Source of the DNA: Varanus komodoensis
Taxonomy: Eukaryota; Chordata; Lepidosauria; Squamata; Varanidae
DNA length: 64,000 nt
Direction: 5' to 3'
NCBI RefSeq assembly: GCF_004798865.1
Contig: NW_025335269.1
Coordinates: 17,789,045-17,853,044, forward strand
The notes below the pieces were generated by a model, which was given only the letters and a program-made list of their open reading frames with translations, ran no database searches and was not told the DNA's origin. Position numbers and translations under genes: made by a program. Numbering within the stretch: position 1 is the stretch's first letter; each line of letters opens with the position of its first letter. This document shows, one piece after another, positions 60,581 to 64,000 of the stretch.

Positions 60581-61375
60581 TGCCTCATCCTGTTACACTA
60601 GATGGACTATTTCATATTGACAGAAATCCTCCGGAAGGTGCCTTCACTTCACATTCTGCATGCCTGTCCCTCACACCTATAGATAAAGGGGTCACCACAC
60701 ATTACAAATGTCCCCTCCACCACTTCCATCAGTTATAGCAACAGGTCTTTTCTAGAAGAAGTTTAGACCTGATCTGAAGGAATGCTGAAAAATATGTTGA
60801 AGTGCAAAAGCCGTGAGTAGAACGTGTTAGGGCTGTGCAATTGTTTTGGATCTGAATTGCAGCAAGGGTGCTTCATCCTTAATTTACATGAAGTGAGAGG
60901 CATGAAGCAGATATGAAGTGGCTGAAAGAAAGGAGCCTGGAAGATGAAACTTCATTTGCATTCTAGTTTGTTTGCTTTGCTTTGCCTATGCCTAACTATG
61001 GAACCATTTCAAAACACTCCAGGGACTTTTCCACTTAAGAAAAGCACCGGGAATGCTCACTGCTGTAGAAATTCAGCCTCTGAATGTAGGGAGGGGCAGT
61101 ATGGCAGGAGCGGAAGTCAGGGACACACAGAGGAGGGAGCAGGGTCAAAAGACACAAACCAGGCCTTGAATTGACAACTCAGCCTGCCGATGGAATTGTG
61201 CCGCATTTTGCACGCAGGCCTGGAGTTCCGAAGACACCTCTGAATTGGTTCTGCTTCTTTCAGACTCTGCCCCTCTTCCAAGGAAGGTATCTGGCACGCC
61301 TTGAGAGATCACGTTGCTTCTGTGCCTATCCCTTTGCTTTTAGCCACTTCCAGTATTCTCTTTCCCTGCATATTT
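60581..61375. other. Unclassified non-coding DNA
   Basis: No repeat, exon or regulatory motif is recognised with confidence. Confidence 0.4.
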
Positions 61376-61615
61376 TGTTTGTTTATTTTATTTACACACC
61401 ACCCATATACCCAAAACACAAAGACCAAATAACCAACATAGAATAAAATACATGATCAACAACATTAAAATATAAAATATACAATCAAATATATATAATA
61501 TAAAAACAGCAGGCCTACAATGACTGCAATCAAAGGTACAGCAGCAGAGCAATAAATACAGCATAAGTGCAGAGTGTAAATTGATTAAATCATTAAAATC
61601 ATTTAACTATTAAAA
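61376..61615 (-). mobile_element. LINE 3' tail fragment
   Basis: TTGTTTATTTTATTTACACA, CCACCCATATACCCAAAACA and a long stretch of AAAATA/ATAAAAT words make up the familiar T-rich end, 'accaccc' box and A-rich inner part of reptile LINE tails. The middle is very A-rich and could include simple-sequence expansion. Minus orientation. Confidence 0.5.
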
Positions 61616-63024
61616 TGTTGGGTGGCGTGGACCCTCAAGGTGCTGGAGCTCCACTTCTACCTCAGATTTGATTTGTGGGAAAAGGTCCTTGGAAATACAG
61701 ACATAAGCTTGTAGAATGCATCTTTCATTCCTTTAATTTGCAGTATTTATTGCCAATGTCTTCAAGAATATTTTGTGACCTTTTATGATTTACATTTTGT
61801 CATGAAATTTTATGTCATGAAAGATCTGTCCTCTCCAAACTATGTCCCCAAAGGTGGCTTCCTTCAATTGTAATTGAACCCTGTGAGAACCCTTCACAAG
61901 CAAATAAGAAATGGAAAGGAGGAGGACGAGGAGGAAGCAGAAACAGAGGAGAGGGGGAGACCTTGTGCCACTCCAGGTCATGATCAGAGGAGGAGGCAGC
62001 AGCGGCGGCAATATCTGGTAAAGAAAGACTGGATGATGCAGCTCAGTTTGAAAAGGCACTGAAGTTCAGGTGGAAAAGGTCAGGTGAAGTCAGGTGGAAA
62101 AGGCACTGAAGTCCAATACAGCCAATCCTCAGCTGGGACACTCGGCCTTGGTAGAAGTGCCAGCTGATCAGTCAGGGACATCCTCCCTGGCAGGAGGACT
62201 CTGCCAGAGAGGGGGTTTCAGGGATGCCTCCTTGGGCCACCGCCAGCAAAAGGGAATTGGACAGAGACACCCAGTCAAGCATTTCAGATTGAGAGGCCGG
62301 TTTCCCTGTTGAATTGACCCATGAGTCAGAGGGGCCACTTCTCTGTATTTAAATTTGGGGAGTTTCTCAGATTCTATGCAGAAGACAACAAATCACCAAG
62401 CAGAACATCGTCCAGACAACTCTGGGACTACAAGCATGGAGGTGATGCTGTTGGTGGGCAGTGTATTTGGGATGATTGAGTTCAGGTCTCAGAGACAGTA
62501 TGCTGATATAGGATTTCCCTGTTTCTGCATGCATCCTTCCTTGTGAATGCCTACAAGCACTGCAGGTGTCCAGTTCTGATCTGTTTGAACCCCCCTTTTC
62601 CTCATGTATCTCTCCATCCACACAGCTGGATATACACAACCTTTCTTGTCCCTGCAGTAAATGTACACATTTACTGGCTGCGTCAGTTTCCTGACTGTGT
62701 GAAGAAGGTGGGGAAAACACCTCCATGTGAAGCTGAGGAAACAGATCTCTGCTGAGATGGTAGGAAATCATCTGGGCTTATTTATTTTCGGCACTAACCA
62801 AAAATAAATAAGGTAGGCTCCCCGGCACTTTGGGTGAAGAAAGAAAGGTTCCATGTTCTTTACCTGGGATTTATATCTCAGGCAGTGACATGTGTTGCAT
62901 GGCACTGAAAAAGCAGGTTTCAAATTCACAATGGCCACTGCCTACTTAAGGCTAATTTGTCTCAAGATCAGGCACTGCTCAATCAGCACTGCTATTTGTG
63001 AGAACGGATTCCTCTCTGCCAGGC

Positions 63025-63033
63025 CTATATAAG
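63025..63033 (+). promoter_or_regulatory. TATA-like motif
   Basis: CCAGGCCTATATAAGCAGTC gives a canonical TATATAAG core with a GC-rich left flank, an arrangement seen in polymerase II core promoters and also in mobile-element promoters. No downstream reading frame or transcript feature supports it. It may be chance. Confidence 0.25.
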
Positions 63034-63350
63034 CAGTCACTTCAATCTACGTGATGACGGTTGTCATTTTGTGCCCTGCATCCCAACTCATGGAATGGCA
63101 GCCACACCTGCAGCCTTCACACACACAGGTCACGGAGACCATATCGAGTTCCTGGTAGGAATGTGTGATACTGGGAATTTTGTTCTGTTTAAAACCAACA
63201 GGATTCTGCAGCTTTTCTGTTCCAGATAGCAAAGGCAGATGATAGCAGATTCCACATACCCACCCTAATTTTGGGTTCCACCATTTGTGCAAACTGTCAA
63301 AGGACTTGTCAGTTTCATCCTCTTCTTCTTTGTCACTTCCAAAGCAAAGG

Positions 63351-63379
63351 CTGTGTGTGTGTGTGTGCGCGCGCGCGCG
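63351..63379. repeat. (TG)n-(CG)n alternating tract, Z-DNA candidate
   Basis: About eight TG units pass into about seven CG units without a break. Alternating TG/CG of this kind is the preferred Z-DNA sequence. It is read directly; the structure is inferred. Confidence 0.8.
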
Positions 63380-64000
63380 AAATTAAGAAGTTCTTTGACA
63401 AGCGCAGAACAAAGTCTGCAAGCCCAAACCAGAAATATCTGTCAAGTTCCCGCCTCCTCCATGGTATTCTCATCTCTTCCAAGGTACATGATCTCAAAAA
63501 AGGCAACTCCATGTGCGTGTTGCCTAGCTGTGAATCCAGCAATTTATGCACGCATGTGGTGTGGAGCATGCCATGTGGAACAATCTGTAACTGTTCAGTG
63601 AGGGCAGTACATTTTGAAGTAATGGCTATCATTCCTGTGTGAGGAATCTGTTAGAGGGTGGGAATCCAGTGGATTCCCTGGGTTCAGTTCCTTGGACTCT
63701 TATCTGCTTTGCAGAGGCCTTGAGTCAGTGTTCCTGCTGAGCACACTGAGTGTTTGCAGGGCACTTGCCAGGATCCTGTGCAAGCAGGATCTGTATTCTG
63801 CACTATATGTAGCAGCTATTTGGGCTGCTGCACCAGATGCAGAAGAAAGCTGGTCATGAGGGGCTCTTCAGGAATGGAGCCCCATGTTATCTCTGTACAA
63901 GCAGCATCCTTCTTCCAGCCACCTCCTGCAGCGTTTGTGCTGCTGTACCTGACATGGAAAAAAATTGTTGGTTGTGGACTTTCATTCTAGAAGTGTCCAT

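Larger units (their letters stand above)
61616..64000. other. Unclassified, moderately GC DNA
   Basis: The DNA is less AT-rich than the rest. It contains short local repeats (AGGTGGAAAAGG twice near 62068 and 62092), a GAG-rich purine stretch near 61910-62000, a TG/CG microsatellite and a TATA-like motif at 63025. Frames of 60-134 codons occur on both strands without family features. It may include an unrecognised repeat or an outlying exon. Confidence 0.35.

Noticed and set aside
62760-63060. Possible solo LTR around the TATA-like motif
   Set aside because: No TG...CA borders with matching target duplication could be found, and no polyadenylation signal is placed as expected.
1-64000. CRISPR arrays, prokaryotic operons, tRNA and rRNA genes
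   Set aside because: No regularly spaced direct repeats, ribosome-binding-site gene series or cloverleaf and rRNA words were seen; the window is vertebrate-type nuclear DNA.

Overview
This window looks like non-coding nuclear DNA from a sauropsid vertebrate, most likely a squamate reptile (lizard or snake). It is AT-rich and has no long open reading frame that reads as a conserved protein. It carries one isolated CpG island, many microsatellites, and many old mobile-element remnants of types I associate with reptiles: CR1 3' ends, L2/CR1-like reverse transcriptase fossils, T-rich LINE tails followed by 'ccgcc...gggcggctcac' type sequence, hAT elements, and short dispersed motifs common in squamate genomes. 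The assignment rests on recalled repeat types, not on a database search.

Layout. 1-2651: non-repetitive AT-rich DNA. 2652-3957: two hAT elements, one inside the other, the inner one carrying a LINE tail. 7100-7230: a Helitron-like 5' end. 10100-10245: a CR1 3' end. 11094-12754 and 17948-18812: three copies of one TA-flanked inverted-repeat DNA transposon, two of which contain a GC-rich internally repeated module. 19190-20420: a plus-strand LINE reverse transcriptase fossil broken by a large microsatellite. 27236-28124: a Tigger1-like (pogo/mariner) element containing a small hAT. 28135-28550: a second LINE fossil, on the minus strand. 30510-30660: a CR1 3' region. 36930-47990: about 11 kb with almost no recognisable content. 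48005-49145: the CpG island, probably the promoter and first exon region of a gene. A good splice donor is visible on the minus strand at 48130/48129, so the gene may run leftwards. 49150-58470: mostly unique DNA with some simple repeats. 59315-60082: a hAT element with a perfect 8-bp target duplication and a readable transposase C-terminus, sitting in DNA that looks like a conserved non-coding element. 60580-64000: more unique or unclassified DNA, with a LINE tail and a TATA-like motif.

Function. The only plausible host signals are the CpG-island promoter, the candidate first-exon splice donor, and several stretches that resemble conserved enhancers by composition. Everything else I can name is transposon fossil or simple repeat. 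I found no convincing protein-coding exon, tRNA, rRNA or known small RNA. Nothing here looks like an intact novel system. The most unusual items are the Tigger1-like element in a probable reptile and the TA-flanked family with a terminal hairpin and a CpG-rich tandem module.
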